Below, piece after piece: positions 27,961 through 38,205 of a stretch of 64,000 bases of DNA. Every line of letters begins with the position of its first letter. Position 1 is the first letter of the stretch. The translations under genes were made by a program, and so were the position numbers. Origin of the DNA: Flavobacterium xanthum (GTDB taxonomy: Bacteria > Bacteroidota > Bacteroidia > Flavobacteriales > Flavobacteriaceae); the NCBI RefSeq assembly GCF_900142695.1, contig NZ_FRBU01000013.1, forward strand, positions 32,249-96,248, read 5' to 3'. Under the pieces are notes generated by a model, which had not been told where the DNA came from, searched no databases, and saw only the letters and a list, made by a program, of their open reading frames with translations.

Positions 27961-28806
27961 TTGAAACATTTTTTATTATATTCCGCATTCCTTACTATTA
28001 TATTTACCAATAACGCAACTGCACAGGAAAATACAGAAATTCAAAATAAATATACAACACATAACAAAGGGAAATTTTTTATGTCATGGGGAGGAAACAG
28101 AGACACCTACTCCAATTCAGACATCACTTTTAGAGGTAAAGATTATAATTTTACATTAGAAAATGTGGAAGCTCATGACAAACCAAAAGGTTGGCATGTG
28201 GATTATATTAATCCTTCGAGAATGACGATTCCCCAAACTAATTTTAGAATGGGGTATTTCATTAGTGACCATTACAGCGTAGCAATAGGAGTAGATCACA
28301 TGAAATATGTCATGACGCAAGATCAGGCTGTTCCTATTGATGGCTATTATCAAAATCCAGGATCGTATGATGAAATATTGCCCAACAATCAAGTGTTATT
28401 GACAGAAGAATTTCTGAAGTACGAGCACACTGATGGTTTAAATTATGTCAATACTGAAGTATCCAGACATGACGATATCTCCTCAATGTTCGCTATTGAA
28501 AACACTGATAAAATTCAAATCAATTTAACGGAAGGAGTTGGTTTTGGTCTATTGTATCCAAAAACAAACACAACTTTATTGGGAAAAGAACGACATGATG
28601 ATTTCCATGTTTCGGGCTATGGTACCTCGTTAAAGGCAGGATTGAATGTTACTTTTTTCAAGCACTTTTATTTACAAGGAGAACTCAAAGGAGGTTACAT
28701 CAACATGCAAGACATTCGAACTACACAGAATACTGAAGACAGTGCTTCTCAAGACTTTTTCTTTTTCCAGAGAATTATCGCAGTGGGAGGAATATTTAGA
28801 ATTTAA
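27961..28806 (+). CDS. Outer-membrane beta-barrel-like protein with TTG start
   Basis: A 281-residue protein that begins with TTG: the reading frame closes at a TAG 13 bases upstream and the first ATG is 120 bases inside. The TTG start gives a proper Sec signal (MKHFLLYSAFLTIIFTNNATAQ). The mature chain alternates short strands (FRMGYFISDHYSVAIGVDHMKY, GYGTSLKAGLNVTFFKHFYLQGELKGG) and ends in phenylalanine-rich strands, as in small beta-barrel proteins. I cannot name the family. It lies 18 bp downstream of kdsA. Confidence 0.82.
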   Translation: MKHFLLYSAFLTIIFTNNATAQENTEIQNKYTTHNKGKFFMSWGGNRDTYSNSDITFRGKDYNFTLENVEAHDKPKGWHVDYINPSRMTIPQTNFRMGYFISDHYSVAIGVDHMKYVMTQDQAVPIDGYYQNPGSYDEILPNNQVLLTEEFLKYEHTDGLNYVNTEVSRHDDISSMFAIENTDKIQINLTEGVGFGLLYPKTNTTLLGKERHDDFHVSGYGTSLKAGLNVTFFKHFYLQGELKGGYINMQDIRTTQNTEDSASQDFFFFQRIIAVGGIFRI

Positions 28807-28831
28807 TTCATCCTATATAAAAAAATTAAAT

Positions 28832-28858
28832 AAGCTGTCATAAATGATGGCTTTTTTT
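28832..28858 (+). terminator. Terminator after the beta-barrel protein gene
   Basis: AAGCTGTCAT pairs with ATGATGGCTT (two G-T pairs) and seven T residues follow. It is 23 bases past the stop codon. Confidence 0.7.
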
Positions 28859-29010
28859 ATGAATTTGATTTAAAAAAACAAAACGTATAAAATTAACAAG
28901 TGTTTCATTTTTTTTTCTTTTTTTTAATTTTAATTAGTTAAATTTATAAATCGGATTTGCTAGTTTCAAGTTGCGTAATTTTAATACAGTATAATTTCTT
29001 AAAATTATAA

Positions 29011-30105
29011 ATGACCAAAAATAACACCACTATACCTTCTTTAAAAACAGACTATCACTTTGATAATTTTTTTAATATCTCAGCAGATTTCATATGCATT
29101 GCAGGATTTGATGGCTATTTTAGAAGAATAAATCCCGCTGTTTCAAAGTTATTAGGCTTTACGGAAGAGGAATTATATTCTCGACCTATCAGCAGTTTTG
29201 TTTACACACCGGACCTCCAAATCACTATAGAAACCAGAGAACAAGTTTATAAAAACAAACCTCTTTTAAATTTTGAAAACCGCTATTTAACAAAAAGTGG
29301 CGAAATTGTCTGGTTATCATGGACATCAATGCCTGTTGAGTCGGACAAATTAGTCTATGCAATTGCTAAAAACATCACCCATAAAAAAAGAATGGAAGAA
29401 GAGCGCAATTTGCTTATTGCAAATTTGACGCAAATCAACAAAGAACTAACCGTTTTGTCTCATAAAACTTCGCATGATTTAAAGTCTCCCATAAATAATA
29501 TGCTTTCTGTTTTCAGCCTTATAGACGTTTCAAAAATCAATGATCCAGAAACGTTGGAGTTAGTAGAAATTCTTAAATTAACCAGTGAAAATTTAAAACA
29601 AACTTTAAATGATTCTATTGATCAATTAGTAGAAAACGAAAGTATAAATACTCAAATTGAAGAAATAAATTTAAATGAATCACTTGAAGAAGTCCTAATT
29701 TCCATAAATTCTCTAGTCCAAGATTCAAAAGCAGTTATTAAAGTTGACTTTTCAGCTTTTGAGAATATTACTTTTAACAAAGCATATATCAAAAGTATTT
29801 TTTTGAATTTAGTAACCAATTCAATTAAATATGCAAAACCACAAAAAACACCCATTATTACCATCCAATCTAGAAAAGTCAATGGAGTAAATCAATTAAT
29901 TTTTTCTGATAATGGACTCGGTTTTGACATGGATAAAGTTAAAGATAAGATTTTTGGCTTATACGAAAAATTCCATAATAACATAGACAGCAATGGAATA
30001 GGATTGTATTTAGTGTACAATCACATCACTAGTTTAGGCGGAAGAATCGCCGTGGAAAGTAAAATAAATGAAGGTGCTACATTCACAATTTCTTTTAAAT
30101 ATTAA
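29011..30105 (+). CDS. Orphan PAS-domain sensor histidine kinase
   Basis: A 364-residue soluble kinase. One PAS domain (about 20-135) contains FDGYFRRINPAVSKLLGF and the PAC-type end IAKNITHKKRMEEE. A short coiled coil leads to the dimerisation helix with the phospho-acceptor histidine in SHDLKSPINN. The ATPase domain has the N box LNLVTNSIKYA, the G1 box FSDNGLGFDM, the F box FGLYEKFH and the G2 box NGIGLYL. There are no membrane segments and no adjacent response regulator, so its partner is elsewhere. Confidence 0.95.
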   Translation: MTKNNTTIPSLKTDYHFDNFFNISADFICIAGFDGYFRRINPAVSKLLGFTEEELYSRPISSFVYTPDLQITIETREQVYKNKPLLNFENRYLTKSGEIVWLSWTSMPVESDKLVYAIAKNITHKKRMEEERNLLIANLTQINKELTVLSHKTSHDLKSPINNMLSVFSLIDVSKINDPETLELVEILKLTSENLKQTLNDSIDQLVENESINTQIEEINLNESLEEVLISINSLVQDSKAVIKVDFSAFENITFNKAYIKSIFLNLVTNSIKYAKPQKTPIITIQSRKVNGVNQLIFSDNGLGFDMDKVKDKIFGLYEKFHNNIDSNGIGLYLVYNHITSLGGRIAVESKINEGATFTISFKY

Positions 30106-30143
30106 AAAAAATGATTGTAATTAGTTGGAAATATTTAATGTCG

Positions 30144-30310
30144 CACTATAAAATGAGTGGAATAATTTTTAACATATAAGTCATGTAAGTATTAAACCTT
30201 AAATGACCTTATTGTTACTTAAGTTATATAAGCTCAACAGAAGTGAAACTTAAACTTTTATGACTTATATGGTAAAAAAAATGCGACATTGTTTTATTCT
30301 TATTGCTTAA
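30144..30310 (+). repeat. Dispersed palindromic repeat element, copy 1
   Basis: Begins near GCACTATAAAATGAGTG, contains the left arm AACATATAAGTCATGTAAGT, a middle CATTTAAGG-type segment, the right arm ATGACTTATATGGTAAA, and ends ATTGTTTTATTCTTATTGC. The arms are inverted copies of each other. A second copy, in reverse orientation, is at 55101-55260. The same arms make up the tandem array at 59568-60145. It lies between the histidine kinase gene and the M28 peptidase gene. Confidence 0.85.
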
Positions 30311-30332
30311 AACCAAAAACTATTGCTTTTTT

Positions 30333-31712
30333 TACTTAGCTATACCGTTTTGATCCATCAAATAAAGCAAAGAAGCCATTGCTGCCGCTCCTAGTTCCAA
30401 CTCTCTTTTATTGACAGCATCAAAAGTGTCATTTGCAGCATGATGATAATCAAAATAACGTTGAGAATCTGGTTGCAATCCGACTTTTACAATGTGATTG
30501 GATTGTAACGGACCGATATCAACCCCGGAATGTCCCTTTACAAATTTGTGTATTAAATACGGTTCAAATAAAGTTGACCAACTGCTAATTTTGTTAAAAT
30601 TTGCTTCGTCAGCTTCAATTGAAAATCCTCTTGGAGAAAATCCTCCCGAATCACTTTCTAAAGCAAAAATATGATTTTCATTATTTTTATTGGATTGTGT
30701 TTCATATTCTTTTCCGCCTCGAACACCGTTTTCTTCATTCATAAACAACACCACGCGTAACGTGTTTTTAGGTTTGTAACCAATATTTTTGAAGATATTC
30801 AACACTTCCATACTTTGGACACATCCTGCGCCATCGTCATGAGAACCATCTCCAAGATCCCAAGAATCAAGATGCCCGCCAACAACCATTATTCTTTCAG
30901 GATGTTCAGAACCCGTTATTTCACCGACTACATTATAGGACAACACATCATCAAAGGTCTCGCAAGATTGCTTGAAATATAATGCTGCGTTTGGATTTTG
31001 TTTTAAACTTTTACTTAAAAGTTCTGCTCCGTTTGTACTAATGGCTGCAGCCGGAATTCGTTGTTCTTTGGCAATATCTCCATAATTAGTTGCACCGGTA
31101 TGCGGTAAATCATCTAAGCGCAAATTCATCGATCTGACAATAACGGCTAAAGCACCTAGTTTTCCAGCTTCTCTTGCTCCTGATGATCTTTGGTCTACGC
31201 AACTTCCGTAGGCTTTGAAAGTTTCTATGAATTCTGGATTCATCGGTCTATTAAAGAAAATAATTTTTCCTTTTACTTTTGCTTCTCCTAATGCAGTCAG
31301 TTCTTCCAAACTATTTACTTCTAGTATTGGTGCTTGCAATCCTTTTTTTGGAGTGGCAACTGAGCCACCCAACGCACATATTGGGAAAGTGATCTTTTGT
31401 TTCCCCATTTGTAAATACGCTATTTCTTTTTCGCCTCGAACCCATTTTGGCACCATTACTTCCTGAAGGTACACTTTATCTAAACCTAGTGTTTCTAATT
31501 GTGCTTTGGTATACAAAACCGCTTTATCGGCTCCTGTGGAACCTGATAATCGAGATCCAATGGTGTTGGATAAATGTTCCAGCCAAGGATAACATTTGGC
31601 ATTAGTAAGGGAAGATTTATAAATATCTTTTAACGCTTGTTCGTCTTTAGTTTGCGCAAAAACGGTGATTCCACCAAATAAAAGTGCGGCTAAAACAATT
31701 GATTTTTTCATA
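30333..31712 (-). CDS. M28 family zinc aminopeptidase, secreted
   Basis: A 459-residue exopeptidase with a Sec signal ending near VFAQT. A PA domain is inserted around residues 110-230 (VKGKIIFFNRP), followed by the M28 catalytic core. The two-zinc ligands are visible in GGHLDSWDLGDGSHDDGAG, FMNEENGVRG, ESDSGGF and the C-terminal DYHHAANDTFD. The function is removal of N-terminal amino acids from peptides outside the cytoplasm. It is the last gene of the minus-strand block, but its link to glycan use is only positional. Confidence 0.95.
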
Positions 31713-31810
31713 ATAAATTTGGAGCTTTTTTTGGTATTCTTCTTTACAATTCTGATTTTGGTTGCTTTCGCAATTTCGTAATTCTTTGCGAATATTTCAG
31801 GTTAGATTCA

Positions 31811-31847
31811 AAAAAAATCCTGCAAGTTTAAAAGTTCTGGCAGGATT
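31811..31847 (-). terminator. Terminator of the GH97 gene
   Basis: On the minus strand AATCCTGC pairs with GCAGGATT across a 16-base loop and seven T residues follow. It begins about 7 bases past the stop codon. Confidence 0.75.
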
Positions 31848-31853
31848 TAATAC

Positions 31854-33950
31854 TTATTGGATCGGTTCAAAACTGATTGCTGTTCCTCCACCTGGAGCCA
31901 AATTCAATTTGATTTTTGATTTGCTGGTCACCATAATAGTCTTGATTTTATAAGCGATAGGATTGTTTTGCCAATCAGCATTTTTAGCATCTTCATAAAT
32001 GATGGCTTTGTATTTTTTCCCTTTGGTCAAGAAGTCTAATTTTGTTTCTGATTTTCTGGCATTCTCATCGGTGATTGCTCCTAAAAACCATGTTTCTTTT
32101 CCTTTTGTTTTTCGGGCAACTGTCACATAATCGCCTGGTTCCGCTTCTAAATATTTACTTTCGTCCCAATCCGTTTCAACATCTTTGATAAACTGAAAAG
32201 CATCTGGGTATTTCTCGTAATTTTCTAATAAATCGGCCGCCATTTGCAGCGGAGAATACATCGTTACGTACAAAGCTAGTTGCTTGGCTAAAGTGGTATG
32301 AACCTGCTCCGTTTTATTTTTATCATAATAGCTCATTTTAATTTCGAATATTCCCGGCGTGTAATCCATAGGTCCGCCCAATTGTCTGGTAAATGGCAAA
32401 ATAGTTTCATGCATAGGCGGATTTCCAACGCTCCAAGCATTGAACTCATTCCCACGAGCCGCTTCGGCAGCGATATAATTAGGATACGTTCTTCCAAAAC
32501 CAGTTGGTCTTGACGATTCATGAGAGTTGATCATAATCTTATAATCCGCAGCGCGTTTTACCACAAAGTTAAAATGATTCACCATTGATTGCCCGTCATG
32601 AAATTCGCCACGCGGAATGATTTTGCCCACATAACCCGATTTTACCGCAGAATATTCGTAGTTTTTCATCAAATCAAAAGCGCGATCCAAGTGTCTTTCG
32701 TAATTGCTTACGGAACCCGATGTTTCATGATGCATGATCATTTTTACGTTTTTTTCTTTGGCGTAAGCCGAAAGAGCCGCAATATCGAAATCCGGATAAG
32801 GCGTGGTGAAGTCAAAAACTTCCTCTTTCCAGTTTCCATTCCAATCCTCCCAACCTACATTCCAACCTTCGACAAGAACCCCGTCGAAACCGTTTTTTGC
32901 AGCAAAATCAATATATCGTTTCGTGTTTTCGGTAGTTGCGCCGTGTTTTCCCGATGCTTTAGGTGCATCTGCAAAATTAGTGGCATTTTGAGAACCGGCA
33001 TAATCCCAAGTCGATTTTCCTACGTGCATTTCCCACCAAATTCCAACATATTTCATAGGTTTGATCCAAGAAGTATCTTCTAATTTTGACGGTTCATTTA
33101 GGTTCAAAATCATCTTAGAACTTACAATATCCCGAGCATCATCACTAATCATGATGGTTCTCCAAGGCGATACACATGGCGTTTGCAAATAGGCTTTATC
33201 ACCAATAGCATTCGGAACTAATTCAGCTTTTAATTTGTAATTTGTCACATCAGCATTCAAATGCATGACTGGATAATTTACTACTGCCGCTTCAAAAATA
33301 TTGAGATACAAACCGGAAGGCGCTTTCATCATCAACGGCGTTTGAACCATGTATTTCCCTGGAATTGATTTTACTCCAATTCCGTTATTCATATTGATTT
33401 TGGAGTTATCAATATCAGAAAATTTAGTTTCGTTGTATTCGTATTCATTGCTGTCGAAATCTCCTGGAATCCAAAATACTTTATTGTTTTCAGTTAAATT
33501 AAATTGGGTAACCTCATCCGAAATAATAAAATAATTGAGCTCTGCTTGTTTTGGAAAATCATATCTGAAAGCTACTCCTTCATCAAAAACTCTAAAAATG
33601 ATATTCATTTTCACCTTCGTTTCTTTGTTTAGCAGGGAGATAATAAGTTCGTTGTAATTATTAAGAATACTAGATTGTTCCCCTAAAACAGGTTTCCAAG
33701 ACTCTTTGAAAGTACTTGCTTTTGAAGTCAGTATTTCAAAATTTGCATCTAAAGCTGGTTTTTCTTTTAATTTTATTCCCAAAGCACTTTCTAAAACGAC
33801 TGCTTTATTTTTATAGTTGACCGCATAAGAAGGCTGTCCGTTAGCCTCTAATTTAAAACTTAAGGCAATTTTACCCGAGGGCGATGCGACGTTTTGCGCC
33901 TGTGCAAAACTCAATACAAAGAGCAGGCAAAGAGAAAATAAATATTTCAT
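31854..33950 (-). CDS. GH97 alpha-glucosidase, SusB-like
   Basis: A 698-residue secreted glycosidase (signal peptide ending LSFAQAQ). The domains are an N-terminal beta-sandwich, a (beta/alpha)8 barrel from about residue 290, and a C-terminal beta domain. Glutamates matching the inverting, SusB-type subgroup are present in MHHETSGS, NSHESSRPTG and AAEAARGNEF, and the substrate region VEGWNVGWEDWNGNW is typical. The expected reaction is release of glucose from alpha-linked oligosaccharides outside the cytoplasm. It is 144 bp downstream of the GH3 gene, past a terminator, so it is probably a separate transcript. Confidence 0.95.
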   Translation of the reverse strand: MKYLFSLCLLFVLSFAQAQNVASPSGKIALSFKLEANGQPSYAVNYKNKAVVLESALGIKLKEKPALDANFEILTSKASTFKESWKPVLGEQSSILNNYNELIISLLNKETKVKMNIIFRVFDEGVAFRYDFPKQAELNYFIISDEVTQFNLTENNKVFWIPGDFDSNEYEYNETKFSDIDNSKINMNNGIGVKSIPGKYMVQTPLMMKAPSGLYLNIFEAAVVNYPVMHLNADVTNYKLKAELVPNAIGDKAYLQTPCVSPWRTIMISDDARDIVSSKMILNLNEPSKLEDTSWIKPMKYVGIWWEMHVGKSTWDYAGSQNATNFADAPKASGKHGATTENTKRYIDFAAKNGFDGVLVEGWNVGWEDWNGNWKEEVFDFTTPYPDFDIAALSAYAKEKNVKMIMHHETSGSVSNYERHLDRAFDLMKNYEYSAVKSGYVGKIIPRGEFHDGQSMVNHFNFVVKRAADYKIMINSHESSRPTGFGRTYPNYIAAEAARGNEFNAWSVGNPPMHETILPFTRQLGGPMDYTPGIFEIKMSYYDKNKTEQVHTTLAKQLALYVTMYSPLQMAADLLENYEKYPDAFQFIKDVETDWDESKYLEAEPGDYVTVARKTKGKETWFLGAITDENARKSETKLDFLTKGKKYKAIIYEDAKNADWQNNPIAYKIKTIMVTSKSKIKLNLAPGGGTAISFEPIQ

Positions 33951-34037
33951 TTTGATTGATTTTTTTGAATTGATAAAAGTAAATAAAATAGGGTTGTATT
34001 AAAGTATCCGTTTTAACAAATCCATTTTTTTTGTTAC

Positions 34038-34069
34038 AAAAAAAACCCTCCGATATAAATACCGAAGGG
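34038..34069 (-). terminator. Terminator of the GH3 gene
   Basis: On the minus strand CCCTTCGGTAT pairs with ATATCGGAGGG (two G-T pairs, 2-base loop) and a run of T follows. It separates GH3 from GH97. Confidence 0.8.
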
Positions 34070-34094
34070 CTGATCTTAAATAAACAAACCAAAT

Positions 34095-36395
34095 TTATTT
34101 AATCAACTCAAAACTAACCTTGTTATCAGTACTGGAATTCGTACCTACAAATACATCAAATCTACCAGGCTCAGCGATAAACTGCAGCTCTGAATTATAA
34201 AATTTTAATTCTTCAACTGAAATTTCAAAAGTAACCGTTTGTTTTTCTCCTTTATTAAGAGCAATTTTCTGGAAACCTTTCAACTCTTTTAGTGGTCTTG
34301 TAACGGAACCCACTAGATCTCTTATGTACAACTGGACCACTTCTTTACCTTCAAAATTTCCTGTATTGGTAACATCAACAGTAACTTTTACATTCTCATT
34401 GAAGTTCATTTTATCCGATGAAATTTTCAAATTTGAATATGCAAAAGTTGTATAGCTCAATCCAAAACCAAACGGATATAAAGGTTCATTTCTTTCGTCG
34501 ATATAATTCGATCTGAATTTTTCGAACTTTCCTTCTTTATTACCTAACGGTCTTCCCGTGTTTTTTTGATTGTAATAAATAGGGACTTGACCAACGCTTC
34601 TTGGAAAAGTAGCCGTTAATTTTCCAGAAGGGTTTTCATTTCCAAACAAAACATCAGCAATCGCACTTCCGGCTTCACTTCCTGCAAACCAAGTATTCAA
34701 AATAGCTGGAACTGTTTCATTTTCCTGTACCAAAACCAATGGACGACCTGTAAATAAAACTAGCACAACTGGTTTTCCTGTTTTCAATAAGGCTTGCAAT
34801 AAATCTTTTTGTGCCTGTGGAATCTCTAAGTTCGTTCTGCTGCTGCTTTCTCCAGACATTTCTGCTGATTCGCCTAAAGCAGCTACAATCACATCAGATT
34901 GATTTGCAATTTTCAAGGCTTCCGCCAATAATTCTTCGGAAGTTCTGTTATCGCGGTGTAACGTTTTACCGAACATGGTTGCTTTTTCTTCGAAAGCGGC
35001 ATCATAATCCAGATTGCTCCCTTTGCCGTAAAGCACTTTCGTATCCTTCCCAGCCACTTCTTGGATTCCTGCTAGTAATGAAATGGATTTTTCCATATTT
35101 GTAGCTACACTCCAAGTTCCTGCCATATTTTCTTTGGCATCAGCCAATGGTCCGATTAAAGCAATCGTTCCTGATTTTTTAAGCGGAAGCAACTGATTGT
35201 TGTTTTTCAATAAAACTAACGATTGTGCAGCAATATTTCTTGCTTCATCTCTATGACTTTTTGTAAAAATTTCTGTTTTAGCTCTTTTTTCATCACAATA
35301 TTTGTAGGGATCTTGGAAAAGTCCCAAATCATATTTGGCATTCAAAATAAGACGTGCAGCGTTATCAATTTGTTCAATGGTTACTTTTCCTTCTTCTAAT
35401 GATTTTTTTAAAGTCGTCAAGAAACCTTCGCCCACCATATCCATTTCTATTCCAGCATTCAGGGCCAGAGCAGAAACCGTTTGTAAATCGCCCATTCCGT
35501 GTTCGATCATTTCAGGGATTCCAGTAAAATCAGTTACTACAAAACCTTTAAATCCCCATTGTTTTCTTAAAACATCAGTCATTAACCATTTGTTTCCGGT
35601 TGCTGGAATTCCATCAATTTCGTTGAAAGACGCCATTACTGAACCTACACCGGCATCGATAGCCGCTTTATAAGGCGGAAAATAATCGTTGTACATTCTA
35701 ATTCGGCTCATGTCCACCGTATTGTAATCACGTCCTGCTTCTGGCGCGCCGTACAAAGCAAAATGTTTCACACACGATAAAATGGTATTGTTTTTTGACA
35801 AATCATTTTGTTGGTAGCCATTGACCATTGCTTTTGCAATTTCGCTTCCTAAAAACGGATCTTCACCGGAACCTTCAGAAACTCTTCCCCAGCGTGGATC
35901 GCGGGAAATATCAACCATCGGAGAAAATGTCCAGTTAATCCCATCGGCACTCGCTTCCTGAGCAGCGATTTGAGCACTTCTTTCAATTAATTTCATGTCC
36001 CAAGTTGCGGATAATCCTAGCGGAATAGGAAATGTCGTTTCATAGCCGTGAATAACGTCCATTCCAAAAAGCAACGGAATTTTCAATCGGCTTTTTTCGA
36101 CGGCAATTTTTTGTACTTCTTTTATTTTTTGAACCGATTTTATATTGAATAAGCCACCCACTTTTCCGTCTTCGATATTCTTCGCCACATTAGAACTGCT
36201 TGCTGCACCGGTAGTAATATCGCCGGAAGTAGGCAAATTCAATTGTCCAATTTTCTCTTCCAAAGTCATTTTCGAAAGTAAATCTGCTACGAATTCTGTT
36301 CTAGGTTTAATTTTAACCTGCTTTTTAGAGATCTTTTTTTGGCTGTAGCCAAAAAGTGAAATTCCAAAAAGTAGTATGATCAATTTAATTTTCAT
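34095..36395 (-). CDS. GH3 beta-glucosidase, BglX-like
   Basis: A 766-residue secreted enzyme starting MKIKLIILLFGISLFGYSQ. An open extension to 36485 lies inside the neighbouring esterase gene and is not used. The domain order is GH3 N-terminal barrel with the nucleophile aspartate in GFVVTDFTGI, the GH3 C-terminal domain (IALIGPLADAKENMAGTW, GESAEMSGES), and a fibronectin III-like domain ending near residue 755. SRDPRWGRVSEGSGEDP and KHFALYG are the sugar-binding loops. It removes terminal beta-linked glucose. The start overlaps the alpha/beta hydrolase gene by 11 bases, so the two are coupled. Confidence 0.96.
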   Translation of the reverse strand: MKIKLIILLFGISLFGYSQKKISKKQVKIKPRTEFVADLLSKMTLEEKIGQLNLPTSGDITTGAASSSNVAKNIEDGKVGGLFNIKSVQKIKEVQKIAVEKSRLKIPLLFGMDVIHGYETTFPIPLGLSATWDMKLIERSAQIAAQEASADGINWTFSPMVDISRDPRWGRVSEGSGEDPFLGSEIAKAMVNGYQQNDLSKNNTILSCVKHFALYGAPEAGRDYNTVDMSRIRMYNDYFPPYKAAIDAGVGSVMASFNEIDGIPATGNKWLMTDVLRKQWGFKGFVVTDFTGIPEMIEHGMGDLQTVSALALNAGIEMDMVGEGFLTTLKKSLEEGKVTIEQIDNAARLILNAKYDLGLFQDPYKYCDEKRAKTEIFTKSHRDEARNIAAQSLVLLKNNNQLLPLKKSGTIALIGPLADAKENMAGTWSVATNMEKSISLLAGIQEVAGKDTKVLYGKGSNLDYDAAFEEKATMFGKTLHRDNRTSEELLAEALKIANQSDVIVAALGESAEMSGESSSRTNLEIPQAQKDLLQALLKTGKPVVLVLFTGRPLVLVQENETVPAILNTWFAGSEAGSAIADVLFGNENPSGKLTATFPRSVGQVPIYYNQKNTGRPLGNKEGKFEKFRSNYIDERNEPLYPFGFGLSYTTFAYSNLKISSDKMNFNENVKVTVDVTNTGNFEGKEVVQLYIRDLVGSVTRPLKELKGFQKIALNKGEKQTVTFEISVEELKFYNSELQFIAEPGRFDVFVGTNSSTDNKVSFELIK

Positions 36396-37098
36396 CTTGT
36401 CTGTTTTTTGTTTGTTTGAACATCCAGTCATATATATCTTGGTTGTCATATACTCGTGACCAACTGTCGTGATTGGCATCATCAAAAATTGTTAGTGTCA
36501 CATTAGTATTACAGGTTTTTAATTTTTTATACATCGCAATCGAATAGTCGACATTTACAACATCATCAAGTAAACCATGAAAAATTCGGGTTGGGATCGC
36601 TGCAATTTTACAGTTTTCAATCATAGGAATTCGATCTACATATCCTGCAATAGGTACCAAAGCGGCAAAGGTTTCAGGATGTGCTACAACCAAATTCCAA
36701 GCGCCCCAGGCTCCCATACTAAGACCTGTGAGATAAATTCTGTTGCTGTCGATGTTATTCTCTTTCTGGATTTTAAGAATCAATCGGTAGAGCACTTCTT
36801 CATTCCAATATTCATTTTCCGGGCATTGTGGTGCCAAAACATAAGCATCGATTTCGTGATTTTTCAAATACTTGAATGGTCCATGCGCTTTTACTTTTTC
36901 GATATCAGTTCCTTTTTCACCAGAACCGTGAAGAAATACAATTAAAGGTTTTTTCTCTTTAGTATTTTTAGGAATGTGTAAAGCAAAAGCCAATTCGCGT
37001 TTTTGTACGATTTCGGTTTTTAGGGTACCAATTATATCACTTTGTGAAAACATAAATTGCGTTGCACAAAGCAGTAGAAAAAGAAGCTTTTTATTCAT
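36385..37098 (-). CDS. Secreted alpha/beta hydrolase (esterase/phospholipase type)
   Basis: A 237-residue protein with a Sec signal ending MFSQS. The serine-hydrolase triad is visible: the nucleophile serine in LTGLSMGAWG, the aspartate in HGLLDDVV and the histidine in DDANHDSW. The oxyanion region is IVFLHGSGEKG. It resembles the dienelactone hydrolase and phospholipase/carboxylesterase group that includes glycan esterases in PULs. In this locus it may remove acyl groups from the polysaccharide or an attached lipid (inference). Confidence 0.9.
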   Translation of the reverse strand: MNKKLLFLLLCATQFMFSQSDIIGTLKTEIVQKRELAFALHIPKNTKEKKPLIVFLHGSGEKGTDIEKVKAHGPFKYLKNHEIDAYVLAPQCPENEYWNEEVLYRLILKIQKENNIDSNRIYLTGLSMGAWGAWNLVVAHPETFAALVPIAGYVDRIPMIENCKIAAIPTRIFHGLLDDVVNVDYSIAMYKKLKTCNTNVTLTIFDDANHDSWSRVYDNQDIYDWMFKQTKNRQDEN

Positions 37099-37110
37099 TA
37101 GAAAAGAATT

Positions 37111-37151
37111 AAAAAAAACAGATTACTTTTAAGATTAAGTAATCTGTTTTT
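37111..37151. terminator. Bidirectional hairpin inside the PUL
   Basis: AAACAGATTACTT pairs with AAGTAATCTGTTT, with A and T runs on the two sides. It lies between the LamG lipoprotein gene and the esterase-GH3 pair. It may end most transcripts from the sus genes, leaving esterase and GH3 at lower expression or under another start. Confidence 0.8.
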
Positions 37152-37163
37152 GATGTAAAATTA

Positions 37164-38150
37164 TTATCTGTTTGTTTTTTCCAATTTATAAAGCGCTACT
37201 ACTTCACTTGTGCTTAAAGCTGATTTATAAATTCTCATTTCGTCCAGCAACCCGGCATAATCAGTAGCCCAGCCTTCGTCTCCATGCGTAGTTGTTAACG
37301 ATGGTGAAGTACTAAATTGATTGGATCCAATCACTAGCTGAGATAAATTTGGAGTTGCAAAAACCAATGCACCGTATAGTGGAGCGTTGTTTGGGTTTGC
37401 ATTGCTTCCGTCAGGACCACCTGGATTATCACCATAAAGAATACAAGAACCAGTTACATCAGTAAAAGGACCATAAGGAGTTCCGTAAATACTACTCGTA
37501 CCTTTTTCTCCATTTTTATAAACAGTGTATCTCGAAGTTACGGCATCATAAGTTAAAACTACTTGAATCCAAGTATCAATTGCACCATCGATATTAAAAA
37601 TTGGGCCTTGTCCTCCCCAAGCTACTCTTTTGTTTTCAATTCCCATTTTCAAACGAAGGGTATTAGGTCTTGCATTATCAGGATTTTCAAGAAACAAGTT
37701 TAAGCCTCCCCAAAAACCAGCTGGGTTTACTAAAGAAAATATTCCTTGAATCCCTTTTCCTTGTCCTGGAGCACCACCATCAGGAACGGTTTGTCCGGAT
37801 TTCATCCAAAAACTGAAACTGAAACTACTCAATGCACCTACAGCAGTTGCATTATTGTAAACTGCATAACGCTCCTGCGCATTCGAACCTTGAAAAGCCT
37901 GTCCTTTAATACCTTCTGTGTAGGTTACATTTTTTCCGGTTCCTGTCAGTCCGCCTTTTGTATCGGCTATGCTATTATCGAAATTCCATTTTGCAATCAG
38001 ATTTTCTGCATTTACATCATCAGATGTATTGTAAGAACCTATTGGAGGATATTCTAATGGCTCATTACTGTCTACATTATCTGAGCAACTTGTCAATAAC
38101 TGCATTGAAAATACCGTAGTAAGACAAAATATTTTTATACTATTTTTCAT
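37164..38150 (-). CDS. LamG-domain surface lipoprotein
   Basis: A 328-residue lipoprotein (lipobox LLTSC, C22) made mainly of a concanavalin A-like LamG domain (about 50-320). Typical elements are LIAKWNFDNSIADTKGG, SFSFWMKSG and the closing LLDEMRIYKSALSTSEVVALYKLE. It sits in the position usually occupied by SusE/SusF-like surface glycan-binding proteins, and binding rather than cleavage is the likely role. It is 55 bp after the GH144-like gene. Confidence 0.9.
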   Translation of the reverse strand: MKNSIKIFCLTTVFSMQLLTSCSDNVDSNEPLEYPPIGSYNTSDDVNAENLIAKWNFDNSIADTKGGLTGTGKNVTYTEGIKGQAFQGSNAQERYAVYNNATAVGALSSFSFSFWMKSGQTVPDGGAPGQGKGIQGIFSLVNPAGFWGGLNLFLENPDNARPNTLRLKMGIENKRVAWGGQGPIFNIDGAIDTWIQVVLTYDAVTSRYTVYKNGEKGTSSIYGTPYGPFTDVTGSCILYGDNPGGPDGSNANPNNAPLYGALVFATPNLSQLVIGSNQFSTSPSLTTTHGDEGWATDYAGLLDEMRIYKSALSTSEVVALYKLEKTNR

Positions 38151-38205
38151 GTTTTATATTTTATTAATTACAAATAATTATTAGTATTTCTTTGGATGAA
38201 TTTGG

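Noticed and set aside
36396..36485. 30-codon N-terminal extension of the GH3 protein
   Set aside because: It lies inside the esterase gene, and only the start at 36395 gives a signal peptide.
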